From Schoenoplectus triqueter (taxonomy: Eukaryota > Streptophyta > Magnoliopsida > Poales > Cyperaceae), in contig CAXKVV010001272.1 of assembly GCA_964058805.1 (NCBI GenBank), positions 1-26,586 on the forward strand: a DNA stretch of 26,586 nucleotides. Reading direction: 5' to 3'. Within the stretch, counting starts at the first letter, position 1; each line of letters starts with the position of its first letter. Both the position numbers and the translations under genes were made by a program. The notes beneath the pieces are model-generated. The model saw only the letters and a list, made by a program, of their open reading frames with translations, searched no databases and was not told where the DNA came from. Below are positions 1-9,910 of this stretch, in pieces.

Positions 1-1312
1 AAATGGGAACTCTTCTAACCAGCCATTTCTGCCATTGCCGAAGAAAGCCACGAAGATACTTGTAGCTGGGACCCATGCTGACAATCTGGGTTACCAGTGT
101 GGTGGTTGGACAATTGAGTGGCAAGGAGATAGTGGCAATATCACAGTTGGTAAGCTAATAAATCTTATTTATTGTACAGGAATTAGTCATCAAATGACCA
201 ATCTACTTTAAGGAAAGTTTGGTTTTGGCACCTAAGTATAGCATCTGGTAATTTGGTTGTAGTTGAACCATGGAAAAGTTCCAGGGCTTATTTGAGTCGT
301 GCTACGATAGAAGAGCTTGATTGGACCCGAAAAAAGGTTGAAGGACTTCACTGAGGCAAATGCAATAATTAAAAGAAACCAAAATCAAGCACCATAAATT
401 CAATGTTATAATGTTTATTCTCCTGCATGTAGGGACCACAATCCTAAATGCCATAAAGTCAACTGTGGACCCCACAACTACTGTGATTTATTCTGACAAC
501 CCTGACTCAACCGTCATGGGAGAAAATAATTTTGCATATGCCATTGTTGTGGTCGGTGAACCACCTTACACTGAAACAGCTGGAGACAACCTGAACAACC
601 TCACAATCCTTGACCCCGGGCCTGCCACAATCGAGACTGTGTGTGGCAAGGTTAAGTGTGCGGTCATTGTTGTGTCAGGTCGGCCTGTTGTCTTGGAGCC
701 TTATGTTCCATTAATGGAAGCCCTTGTGGCAGCATGGTTGCCTGGGACTGAAGGTCAGGGCGTCGCTGATGTGCTTTTTGGGGATTATGGGTTCACAGGT
801 CGGTTGCCAAGGACGTGGTTTAAGAGGGTTGAACAGTTGCCGATGAATTTAGGAGACTCCCATTATGATCCATTGTTCCCATTCGACTTCGGGTTGACCA
901 CTAAGCCAGGGCAAGCAGGGTAAAACTATGTTTTTAATGTTCTTGTCCTTTTTCATTTTAATTGAATGCTTAATATTTGTTAGATTCATTTTCAATACAG
1001 CTTTTTTTTTTAATGAATCTCAATAGTCATATATTTGCATATATTAAATTAAGCCCATCTTTAGGCAGCTTCCGTGCATCAAGTATTCTTTTTATAGGTG
1101 GACATGCTATAACATATGTGTGGCTATGCTAAAACGACACCAAAGTCCTGACCATTTTTCCTATCTTTTTTTTAGTTTACTTCAAAAAACATCCTTTTAA
1201 CTATTTTGTAATTTTGACTTTTCTCAGGTATTCTGTAAGTGGTGCTCACAGAAAGATCATTGATGGAATACTTCTCCTAGTGCTGAGCTTGGTCATGGCT
1301 TGGTTCCTATAA
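1..1312 (+). CDS. GH3 beta-glucosidase / beta-D-glucan exohydrolase, 3' part
   Basis: This is the C-terminal part of a plant family GH3 exohydrolase, an apoplastic enzyme that removes glucose from beta-glucans and glucosides. Exons read by frame: 1-149 (codons from base 2), 433-919 and 1228-1312, all with GT-AG borders and matching phase. The first exon carries the [13 protein letters not shown] segment, whose two tryptophans form the glucose-binding clamp in barley ExoI. The second carries GEPPYTET; its YTE glutamate (codon 573-575) corresponds to the acid/base Glu491 of barley Exo[18 protein letters not shown] and LPRTWF are further family motifs. The N-terminal (beta/alpha)8 domain with the Asp nucleophile lies left of the window. 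Two oddities: [14 protein letters not shown] has one more residue than the usual GDNLNLTIPDPG, and the last exon adds a 27-residue tail, basic then strongly hydrophobic, ending in WFL. Family assignment is very secure; the last splice is inferred. Confidence 0.9.
150..432 (+). other. intron in the GH3 gene
   Basis: This 283-nt intron (GGTAAG donor, GCATGTAG acceptor) splits a glycine codon between ITV and TTILNAI. It has stops in the coding frame. I see no element in it. Confidence 0.8.
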
Positions 1313-1960
1313 TCAGAGGACTTGCTTGATTTAGCAACTTAGGATAGTTTTGTTGTTTAGTTAAGACTTAAGAGTATAATATAAGATTGATGAGCAAAAC
1401 AGGAGGTTATATGTAGGTCTTTGGATCGTCCTATTGTGCTGCTAATTTGGAAGTTTTGGATAAATTCTTTTTTTAAATGCATTGAAGTTTTGAACAAATT
1501 TCTTACATGTAGGTCTTTGTTCAAATTATCTTCATCTCTCTTTGGTCTTGTCCAAGAGGTGCTTGAAAGATATTAGTTTCATCTAATTATAGCATCAGTC
1601 TTGGGTTTGTGTGGATTAGTTCATTATTGCTATTCAGTTTGCACGACTGTAGTTTTTATGAGAGTTGTGGATTTACTAACCCTAATTGAGAGACAAACTT
1701 CAATTTGTGTGAATTATGCAATGTTACAACTACTGCATTTAAGCTTTCATTTAGTTTGCTTTAAGTTGTGAGAAATGAAGGAAATATAAACAAAACATGG
1801 TGCGCAAGTGGGCTTTTCCGGTCCAATCAGATACAATCATATCGGGCCGGATCAGTCCATTAACCCGGCCAATGGCGAACCCGGGAGAAGAGACGATTGC
1901 TCACAATCCCATCGCATCCAATCAATCCAATTAAGCTTCTCTCGCTCCATCTTTCGACGA
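1313..1960 (+). promoter_or_regulatory. GH3 3' UTR and SPA-type gene promoter/5' UTR
   Basis: This spacer runs between two genes on the same strand. The first few hundred bases are T-rich and probably hold the 3' UTR of the GH3 gene. From about 1800 the base composition changes to GC-richer DNA with TGGGCT (1809-1814), a motif resembling TCP-bound site II elements, a CCAAT box (about 1823) and a pyrimidine-rich leader (CTTCTCTCGCTCC) just before the ATG at 1961. The start site is not defined by the sequence. Assigning these motifs a role is inference. Confidence 0.4.
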
Positions 1961-3514
1961 ATGGCGTGCTCCTCTCTCACTCCGCCTCTACCCCAACTCC
2001 GCGCGGTTCGTTCACCGCTCACCACTACTCCCCTCACCTCTCACTACTTCTCTCTCTTATTCTCACCATCGAACCGATCTTCTTCTCGTATTGGCTCCGG
2101 GCTTTGTCACTCCTGCCGAGCGATGACCACACCGCTTGCATTCCTTGATGCCGGCGCAAGGCCTCCGATTGATACTCAGACGCTTCTCATATCTGGTGCC
2201 GTTGTCGCGGCCATTGGACTCTCTCTCTTTCTCGGTCTGAAGGTATCTCTCTGGTCTCTGCAATGATACTACTTATGCTTGGAAAACATCATAATTGAAC
2301 GGAAGCAATCAAGTTTTCAAGTGATTAATTAGAAAAAAATTGCGAATATCTCTCATTTGGAAATGGCAGCTACTGTACAGTCTGGACTCATGCTTTTAAA
2401 TTTTACTTTCTGTTGATCGAACCAAATTTTCAAGTGCTTAGTTTCTTATTGTTTGCTTTTTGTTTAGGGGGATCCAGTGCCGTGCAAGAGGTGTGCTGGA
2501 AATGGTAAACCAAATTCCTTTTTTCTTAATTTAATTTCCTAAAGTCCAGTAGTTGTTTTGTGTGATAATGTACAAACTATAAAGAACATGATGCTTATAG
2601 AAGATAAATTCTTTGATCGAGCCCTGATACCCAAATTTCTACTATAACATGTTTTATGTAATCTGTTTACTGATTTTTTCACTCAAGAAGGTTTAACTTT
2701 CATTTCCGTGCATCCACTGTAAGGATAATCAGAGAAAGATCAACCAATTCAGAGTGTAAACATACAATAACATGGCAACATTAGGTAATTTGTTGTTTGT
2801 AACATAGCATTTTAATGTAGGTGGTACTAAGTGTGTTTTCTGTAATGATGGTAAAATGAAGTTGGAGAATGGATTGGTCAATTGCCGTGTTTGCAAAGGA
2901 GCAGGTACATTTTCCCACATTTACTTTTTACATTTTAATTTGCTCATATAGAATGAATTACAAAACTCTACTTTAGAGCATTTGTACTTGGAAGTTGGAA
3001 CATATTTCATGAGAATTATATTTGCAACTTGTTTTGTAAAAATGCAAAAAGTTTGAACAAGAATAGCTGCACAGGGTGATCTTTATTTAACTGTCTTAAT
3101 ATTTCACTTGCGTGCTTGCAAGTTCATCTTTCATTCTTGTGTTTGAATGATATGAATTTGAGTTACTAATTTCTGTGGACGTGGGTGAGGAGCACACAAT
3201 ATAAAACTTTTTGGCTTTTTAGTGGTGTAAATATCTTACTATGTTTTCTTTGTCTAATTATATTTTGTAAAATAGACACAGCAGATCCTCTCAAAAGTGG
3301 ACACATTAATATGATAAAGATTTTTATTATCCAGCTTATGTCTACTAATACCACTAGTGCCGTGCTATTTGTATCAATTTATTACTCTCCTTAGTTTTGC
3401 CTCTTTGCTGATCTAGTATGTCTAAAGACTGTTAAAGTTTTTATTTTTATTTTTATTTCAGGGTTGATTTTATGTAAAACCTGTGGAGGCTCAGGTTATT
3501 CAAGACGCTTGTAA
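1961..3514 (+). CDS. SPA: SPA-type chloroplast DnaJ-like zinc-finger protein
   Basis: Four exons, 1961-2242, 2468-2504, 2821-2904 and 3462-3514, join in phase to encode 151 residues. ATG 1961 is the first in-frame ATG. Residues 1 to about 50 are rich in Ser, Thr, Arg and Pro, as in a plastid transit peptide. Residues 74-93 ([20 protein letters not shown]) form one membrane segment. The C-terminal half holds four CxxC units: CKRCAGNG (100-107), CVFCNDGK (111-118), CRVCKGAG (128-135) and CKTCGGSG (139-146), and the protein ends in SRRL. This layout matches the plant protein called SPA (sugar partition-affecting), first described in tomato, which has DnaJ-type zinc fingers but no J domain. The likely role is a thylakoid or plastid redox/chaperone-like factor affecting carbon partitioning. 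The second unit lacks the final GxG of the canonical CxxCxGxG. Gene structure is secure; function rests on family knowledge. Confidence 0.87.
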
Positions 3515-3900
3515 TTTTTGGATGCAAGTAATTTTTTTTAGGTAGCAGTCGATAGACTGCTAATCTTTAATTAAAGAAAATTAAGTTGTTTTACACTCGG
3601 CATGTTCCTAAATCCTAATACAAATTTCATAGACTAAAAAGGAACGGATGCAAGTAAAATTTTTCTCCGCACACTTGGGCTAATTTTTTGTTGACGAAGT
3701 ACATTCAAATTTCAGTTATTACAAGGATAAGTTGAACTACCTTGGGGACTGTAGGCATTTATTAGAAACTAAAAATGAATATTAAATGTAAAGGAACAAT
3801 ATATATGAGTTTATCCTTACAAGTGAATAGCTGAATTTGGTTTGCTAACAGTACTCGATTTAATTCTGTAAAGGTTGGTGATATACGCTCACCGTAATTT
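3515..3900. other. SPA 3' UTR and flanking spacer
   Basis: Non-coding AT-rich DNA downstream of the SPA stop. A perfect 8-bp stem with a GATA loop (TAGCAGTC / GACTGCTA, 3543-3562) lies 29 bases after the stop and may fold in the 3' UTR. The 12-mer GGATGCAAGTAA occurs at about 3519 and again at about 3646. No gene seen. Confidence 0.4.
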
Positions 3901-4181
3901 TTAGAGCATCCGCATCACATTTAACAATTGATTGTTAAATCTCATTTGACAATTGTCATTTAAATTTCATGAATGTAAAGATTAGATAAAATTAGATAAT
4001 TGTCTAAATTTGACAGTTCATTTGACAAACCAGATTAACGAAGAAGCAGCAAATTAATTACGATAGTGTCATTTTAACAATTTCATTCTATTCAGAGATA
4101 TCACTCTTAAAAAATATTATTAATTTTATGATATAATATAAAATTTTACTTTTGACAATATCACTAATGTGAATGCTCTTA
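3901..4181. mobile_element. Harbinger/Tourist-like MITE with TTA target duplication
   Basis: A 275-bp element (3904-4178) has imperfect terminal inverted repeats, GAGCATCCGCATCAC at the left and, read on the minus strand from the right, GAGCATTCACATTAGTG. It is flanked on both sides by the trinucleotide TTA (3901-3903 and 4179-4181), the usual target duplication of PIF/Harbinger MITEs. The interior has many TTGACAATT-like motifs and no reading frame. It is non-autonomous. Termini and TTA are read directly; the superfamily is an inference from them. Confidence 0.72.
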
Positions 4182-4254
4182 CATTCATCTAATTTGGCTA
4201 CCAAAGATAACTAATCGTTCCTCTCACTTTAACAAAAGAACAAACTATTGTATA

Positions 4255-4689
4255 CTTGTAAGTAGGAAGTAGGGTGTCAATGGGTCGGGTCGGGTCATAT
4301 TATTTTATTATTATTTTTTATCTGACTCGAATCCAACCCGATTAAATTTGAGTCAAAAATTTTTGATCCATATCCGACCCAATGTGTCACGGGTCGATCT
4401 GACCCGACTCGTATAGAATAATTAAATATTTATTAATTATTTGTATATAATTTTATAATTAATCTTAATTAGTGTATATTTAAGCTTTAATTAGTACTAA
4501 ATCACAAAATTACTTCAAAAAATATAATTAATCGGGTCAGATTGATCTGAATCCGACCCGATCTGATTCGGATCAAAAAAATTAAACTCATACCCGACAC
4601 ATTTATCTTCGGGTCATGTCGGATCGGGTCGGATTCAGATCGAGTTAACCTGTCAGGTCGGGTCAATAATTGACACCCCTACTTGTAAG
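4255..4689. mobile_element. hAT-like non-autonomous element with 8-bp TSD, GGGTCGG arrays
   Basis: The element (4263-4681) is flanked by an exact 8-bp direct repeat CTTGTAAG (4255-4262 and 4682-4689). The right end reads, on the minus strand, TAGGGGTGTCAATTATTGAC; the left end has TAGGGTGTCAATGGGTCGGG starting at 4270. Eight-base duplications and TAGGG-type termini fit hAT elements. Near both ends lie many copies of GGGTCGG / CCGACCC, likely binding sites for a transposase supplied elsewhere. There is no transposase gene. The 7 bases TAGGAAG between the left duplication and the repeat look like a duplicated or altered terminus. Confidence 0.75.
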
Positions 4690-4744
4690 CTTTAGGAACC
4701 AATCTTTGTGGTTACTTCTAAAGTATGTATGTTAGTTTTTTTTT

Positions 4745-5128
4745 AAAGGAAGGGATCACTTGATAATGGTTATCTTGATAATGTTGATAATGGATCTTCA
4801 AATAAATACGAATAAAATCTTAAAAATAGAATTTTTTTTATAGATCTGTTCTTCTACTTATAGATTAATGGTGATTCAAATTTTATGTAATTTCATTATC
4901 ATTTAGTAGTCCATCAAATACCGTTAAATTATAACCATTACAAAATACATAATATTTTGATAAACTTTGATGGACTAGTAAATAATAATGAAATTTTAAT
5001 CACCATCAATCTATAAGTAGAAGAACACATCTATATTTTTTTTCTATTTTTTCCTTTTTATTTATTTATTTATTTGAAGATTCATTGTTAAGATTGTTAA
5101 AATTGTCCCATTGTGGATCCCTTCCTTT
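4745..5128. mobile_element. foldback MITE, copy 1 (intact)
   Basis: This 384-bp element is almost entirely one long inverted repeat. The left arm starts AAAGGAAGGGATCAC and contains TTCTTCTACTTATAGATT and AGTCCATCAAA; the right arm mirrors it and ends GTGGATCCCTTCCTTT. Each arm is about 190 bp, so a transcript would fold into a long hairpin and could feed small-RNA pathways. There is no reading frame. I could not identify a clean target duplication, so the superfamily (Mutator-like or other) is open. A second copy lies at 22232-22999. Confidence 0.75.
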
Positions 5129-5924
5129 TTTAAATTGGAGGAGGAAGAAAGTAATGAAATATCTCTTGTCGCTTCATGATGAGACCATAAATTCTTCTCT
5201 GGAAAAAGCTTGACACATTTGTTGCGCAAAATTGACACATTTGTTAAAGGATAAGCCAAATTGACATAAATAGAAAGAAAGAGTTGTATAAGAATTAAGA
5301 AAACAAATCAGCTAAGCTGCAGCAAACCGCCTCCATAAAAAATCTCTTTGGTGAGTAGAGGTTAATGATTCGCCTTTCTCCACCATCTCTTCTTTAATAC
5401 TTCTAATGTACTAATTGTTCTTTAAAATTTGTCACTTCATTCAATTTTTCATTAACCGTTGGTTTTTTTTGTTCCAAAAATAAATTGTTAATGTTTCTTT
5501 ATTTGAGATTTTTTGCCATGTACTTAAAAAGATAGATTTTGCTTCAACTTTTATAAACTTAAATAGTGATATAATAATTGAAGTCTTGTAAAGTACTCAA
5601 TAAGTAATATGAGCAGTAAAATCAACACGATAATTTTTATTACAGTTGGAAATATCAAGAAATAATGCTTTTGCTTCTTAAAATCAATTAAATTATTTGA
5701 ACAAAATGTTTAATTTAGAGTTTATTTGATATTTTGTGTTATTTAGTTTTACATTAAAGAGTTTCTCTTCTTTATTTTCTTATGAATAGGATTATCTTTT
5801 TTCAATGAAAATAATTTTCTACGGATTTCTTATGTTCAAAGAAAAAAAAACTATGCTGTGCAAGAAGTGAGTAAGGAACTAAGAATACATAATTTAGTTT
5901 GTAAATTTGGAAAACGGCTGGGTC
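5129..5924. other. AT-rich intergenic DNA
   Basis: No gene is supported here. The short open frames have no recognisable similarity and plant-unlike codon use. A small GC-richer patch at about 5310-5370 (GCTAAGCTGCAGCAAACCGCC) is followed by GGTGAGTAG, which resembles an exon edge with a donor, but nothing downstream continues it. Confidence 0.4.
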
Positions 5925-7057
5925 CAATTTTTTTTATTAATAATGAAATAACAATTATAAATCAAAAGTATGACAGTGAAGTCCATTTTTTTTTACAGAA
6001 ATGATAAATCCGCCACTAAGAAATGCATCCCTAAGTCTGCCTTTGATAATGGAGGACCCAAATCTGTCTTTGACAAAGGTGGATCTAAATTTATTTATTT
6101 TTTTGAAAAAGACAATGTATTTTTTAAAAATAATTATAATAAAGTTAAAAGATTATTATAAAAATTAATTATAATAACATAAAATTAATCTAATTAATTA
6201 ATTTTTTTATATTAATAGAGTTAAAAATAATATTTATAATTAATAGGGATGTCAATGGATCGGGTTCGGATTGAATCATCATTATTTTATATTATTTTAA
6301 CACAATCCGACTCGTTTAAAATCAGATAAATATTTCTTTGTCCCACCCGACTTGAATAAAATAATTAAGTATTTATAAACAATTTAATACTAATTAATAT
6401 AAATTATTATATAATTAAGCTTTGATTAGCATTAAATTATAAAACAAATAAAAACACAATAAATGGGTTGGGTTGGATCGACCCATATCCATGATGGATC
6501 AAAAAATCTTGACACATATCCGACCCATTTATTCTCGATCACTCCAGGTCAGGTCAGGTCAAATTTTATAATTAAAAATAATTAAATAAATTACATTAGG
6601 AGTCGGGTTGGAATTTTCTTTCTTTCTTTTATAAAAGTCTTTATGAACTTTCTTGGTGGTTACAAACTTATGCTAATTTTATAATAATTTTTTAACTTTA
6701 TTATAATTATTTTTAAATTTACATTGTCTTTCTCAAAGAAAAAAAAAATAGATCCACATTTAAGAAATACGGATCTCAGTTAAATATTTTTCTCAATAAA
6801 AATAATTAAATAATTTAGAAAAAGTTAAATTAGCAAAATATTTTTTGACTGAGTGTGCATCCACCCTGGACCATGGTCCAAGTAAACTGTTATACTGTCC
6901 AAGTTGGAAGCGAATACAAAAGAATGAACTAGAAAAAAAAAATATAAGTTATAAGTTGTGCTGTCATTTTTATTTCTGTTATTAGTAAAAATATTGGACC
7001 CAACTTCATTATCATACTCGTATTTATAATTTTTATTTTGTTATTAATAAAAAAATC
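5925..7057. mobile_element. large imperfect inverted-repeat element with nested insert
   Basis: The outer segments pair in inverted orientation: 5925-6000 with about 6965-7057 (shared GGGTCCAAT or TTTATTAATAA, AATTATAAAT, AGTATGA and ATGAAGT blocks), and about 6045-6166 with about 6676-6780 (shared GTGGATCTA, AAAGACAATGTA and AAATAATTATAATAAAGTTA). The right arm carries about 120 extra bases, including a 14-bp palindrome TGGACCATGGTCCA (6868-6881). The loop holds a hAT-like copy. GGCTGGGTC at the left edge and AGCTGGGCTC at the right edge may be a decayed target duplication. Arms were matched by eye; exact ends are uncertain. Confidence 0.55.
6236..6575. mobile_element. hAT-like GGGTCGG-family copy, degraded right end
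   Basis: The left end TAGGGATGTCAATGGATCGG (6244) matches the terminus of the 4263-4681 element. The interior shares the blocks around AAGCTTTRATTAG, and GACCCAT and AGGTCAGGTCAGGTCAA motifs follow. The right terminal repeat (expected TTGACACCCCTA) is missing or eroded. ATAATTAA occurs at 6236-6243 and 6568-6575, as an 8-bp target duplication would, but in such AT-rich DNA this could be chance. It sits inside the loop of the 5925-7057 inverted repeat. Confidence 0.5.
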
Positions 7058-7288
7058 GGCAGCTGGGCTCTTTGGCACTTAATTTTCTTATGTGAAAACC
7101 ATCTCCCTCCGTAGGGTTAGAATCTGCTGCTCGTAAAAGAAACGAACAACACCCTCCGACGATAAAAAAACATCTCAAAAAATACATGCACAAATCTCAA
7201 AAAGATCAAATTAACTTGAGCCGTCTGATCTCGACGAGTAGCAGATCTCAACGCCCCTCCGTAAAGGAAAGCGCACTATGTAGTGATA

Positions 7289-7332
7289 TAGTGGACACAA
7301 TGTTCTAAAAAAAAAAAATCTAGTGGACACAA
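7289..7332 (+). repeat. 12-bp direct repeat bracketing a poly-A tract
   Basis: TAGTGGACACAA is present at 7289-7300 and 7321-7332. The 20 bases between are TGTTCT, twelve A's and TC. A direct repeat beside a poly-A tract is what a severely 5'-truncated LINE/SINE-type insertion leaves behind. The repeat is read directly; the mechanism is inference. Confidence 0.5.
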
Positions 7333-7481
7333 AAGCGGAAGTTTCTAAATATTCCCATTTGCATGGAAAGGCAATGGCAAAAGCATTTAGCAAAAACATT
7401 GCAAAATCATAAAAGTTTCCTTCCAACAAAAGTAAAATTAGAAAATTAGAAAGGAAAATATTATGAACATATTATTATAGG

Positions 7482-7680
7482 TATTATTGTTGAGTCTTTA
7501 GTATACACGTTTTTATACAATACTTTTATTATTTAACTTAAATACTATTAATATACATAATAATTTATTTAAGTTGAATACTAATAATAATAACAATATA
7601 CAAAATAATTTTGCGTTAATTAATACATTAACATGAAAAAACTTATTTATGTGTATAATGAAGTATGTTGGACAATAATA
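7482..7680. mobile_element. small MITE-like segment
   Basis: The ends form an imperfect inverted repeat: TATTATTGTTGAGTC...TATACACG at the left and, on the minus strand from the right, TATTATTGTCCAACA...TATACACA. The interior (ATTATTTAACTTAAATACTATTAATATAC) resembles, in reverse orientation, part of 16270-16395 (GGTATTTAAATTGAATAATAAAAATGTC). This suggests two old copies of one family. AT-richness makes chance similarity a real possibility. Confidence 0.35.
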
Positions 7681-9209
7681 TTAATAATCATATTTATATA
7701 TCAGCTTCTAATCATAAAAGCATAAATGGCTCCCAATTTATTTTCCTTATTTCTCTTCCCTTTACGTGTAAGGTGCTACCATCACGACAGAATGTAAACG
7801 CTAAAAAAAAGCAATTGCTTTATTGAGTTTCGGTCGCTTTAGTTGGAGTCCACTGTCCACGTATCATAAACGATCGGTAAAAATATCTGAGTCAAAAAAA
7901 TAAATATATTCGGATAAAAAAAAATATTTTTTACTGCACAAAATTTGTTTTTTTTTAAAGAATGAACAGAGTACTTGAGCGTCGGTTAACATTCACCTTG
8001 ACGTCGCTCCTGAATATTAGACAGTACAAATCACATGATACTGATGTTTTTTTATACCATCTGATTTACGTTATGAGTAGTGTATAATTTGATCATTTTT
8101 TTTCATAGACGAAAAATAATTTATCGGACTCGCAATATATTCCTCTTTTCATCTCTAGTTGCGTCTTTTATTTCATGAAACGAAAATTTTACACATCATC
8201 TCAAGGGCGGATCATAGTTAGTGTGGACTGGGGTTGGTTGCCCTCAATTTTTTTTTTAAAAAGTAACATATCTATCAAAGATTTATGATTTTTTATAGTA
8301 TAATTATGATAATTTTATTTTAACTCCTTAAAATTTGAGATACAGAAAGTGTATATAATTTTTTTTAACCTTTTAATTTTAAATTCAAACTCCATCACTA
8401 TATCATCTACTATACGAACAGTGATGCAAATTGGACGATAAGAAAAGTGATGTAAAATTGATTTGGGATGATAAGTGATGTAAAGAAAAAAAATATGAGT
8501 AACAATAATCTTGGACTTGCATTAGTAGGTGTAAAAATATTTTTTCTTGAATTTAATAAATAATTAAACCCAGTGTTGTGAAAATCAGTTAGAACGGCCG
8601 TATATGCGACCAAATAATCGGAGGCGGGAATAAAAACGACACATATTTTTATCATTCAATTTTCCCGTATAATTGTTCCTAAGAAATTAAGATGGGTTTA
8701 AGTACAAAGGCCTTCTAAAATTGAATATAATAAAATTAATCTATTTTTACATGCTTCTTCTTGTTTGATCTGAATCCCTTTTGAATGATAATTTTGCTTC
8801 TAAACTCCGTTAATCAACTTATAATACGGCAATAAATTGCATAAAATTTTACTAATGAACTTATATCAAAGAAATAAGTTAAATTAATTTTGTTTGCTGA
8901 GATTTATAAGTTATGAGTATATCTAGATAATTTAACAAAAATACAAAATTATCCGCAAAAAATTCCGATTAATCGGCCACATACCAGATAATTATTAAAC
9001 GGTATCTTATCCGTCCGACGAACACATGCCGTTATTTAAAAGACTGATTAGATCAAAGAAAAAAAAAATGACAATATATCATATAGGTGTCCGTTTGGAA
9101 TTCATCCGCTTGTGTAATAATTTTCAGTGATATTATTATTAGTTTATTTCATGTGCTCAGTTGACTGCTGTTCGGTCATGAAACAACTAAACATTTATTT
9201 AAGTCAACT

Positions 9210-9767
9210 GTTCTACCTAGGCTGCAAGAAATATTTGAAGTTCGTAGTTCATTCGTGTTCGATTCGAAAAAAATTTGAAAAAAGTTCGTTCGATTCTAGT
9301 TCGAAATTAATTTCAAATCAAACTGATTCGATTCGAAATTATATCGAATCAAACTCAAACCATGGTGAGTTCGTTCGAAATGTGTTCGCGAACTATTTTT
9401 GTTTGAATTTGTATTAATTATTTGATTGTTTGAGACTTTGAGTAGTATGAATTTATATAAAATTTATTATTTTTTGTTGAATGAACTTTTAGTTTTGTAT
9501 GAATTTATATTAAATTGACATTTTTTATATTTTATTCTGTTATTTTGATATGAATTATGGACTTTGTTCACCTAATAATTCTATTTCAAACTATTTACGA
9601 ATCAAATCAAACAGTTCGAATATTTAACGAATCAAATTTCAAACAATGGTTTGAATTCGAAACTTCCTATCTATTTCAAATCAAACTAGTTCGAAATAGA
9701 TTTCAAATCAAACTCAAACACAAATCAGTTCGTTCGTGTTCGATTCGTTTGCAGCCCTAGTTCTACC
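9210..9767. mobile_element. hAT-like non-autonomous element with perfect 8-bp TSD, TTCGAAT arrays
   Basis: A 542-bp element (9218-9759) is bracketed by GTTCTACC (9210-9217 and 9760-9767), an exact 8-bp target duplication. The left end is TAGGCTGCAA; the right end, on the minus strand, is TAGGGCTGCAAACGAATCGA. Both end regions are packed with TTCG / CGAA motifs (GTTCGTTCG, TTCGAATCG, TCAAATCAAACTGATTCG), while the middle is plain AT-rich DNA. There is no transposase, so it must have been moved by enzyme from elsewhere. It contains an accidental open frame (9127-9417) that is not a gene. The hAT assignment follows from the 8-bp duplication and TAGGG-type ends. Confidence 0.85.
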
Positions 9768-9910
9768 AAACAACGCTTCAAATTTCTTGACCAGATTAAC
9801 CTAATTTGCGTCACATTTTTTGACTAAACCTGGTAAATCGCGTAAAAAGTTTATAATTAATAAGAGCAAAATGAACAATGTTCGGTCCGTTTTTCTAAAG
9901 GTGTCCGTTT

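Larger units (their letters stand above)
7058..9209. other. AT-rich intergenic DNA with small repeats
   Basis: No gene is supported across this 2.1-kb stretch; open frames are short and biased. Contents I can name: a 12-bp direct repeat around a poly-A tract (7289-7332), a short MITE-like segment (7482-7680), a GC-richer GAGCGTCGG...GACGTCGCTC patch (7978-8011), and a segment from about 8202 (GGGCGGATCATAG, then a pyrimidine tract) resembling the GGCGGATC-type repeats common in plant intergenic DNA. The last is only a resemblance. Confidence 0.4.

Noticed and set aside
2063..2263. Minus-strand frame opposite SPA exon 1
   Set aside because: It is a shadow of a strongly supported plus-strand exon.
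4745..5128. Long hairpin as a microRNA gene
   Set aside because: The arms are nearly as long as the element and are repeated elsewhere in the window, so a foldback MITE explains it better.
6568..6575. ATAATTAA as firm proof of a target duplication
   Set aside because: Such words are common in this AT-rich region and the right terminus is not preserved, so it is used only as weak support.
9127..9760. Open frames of 96 and 67 codons inside the hAT-like element
   Set aside because: They result from TTCG/CAAA motif arrays that happen to lack stops and are not transposase.
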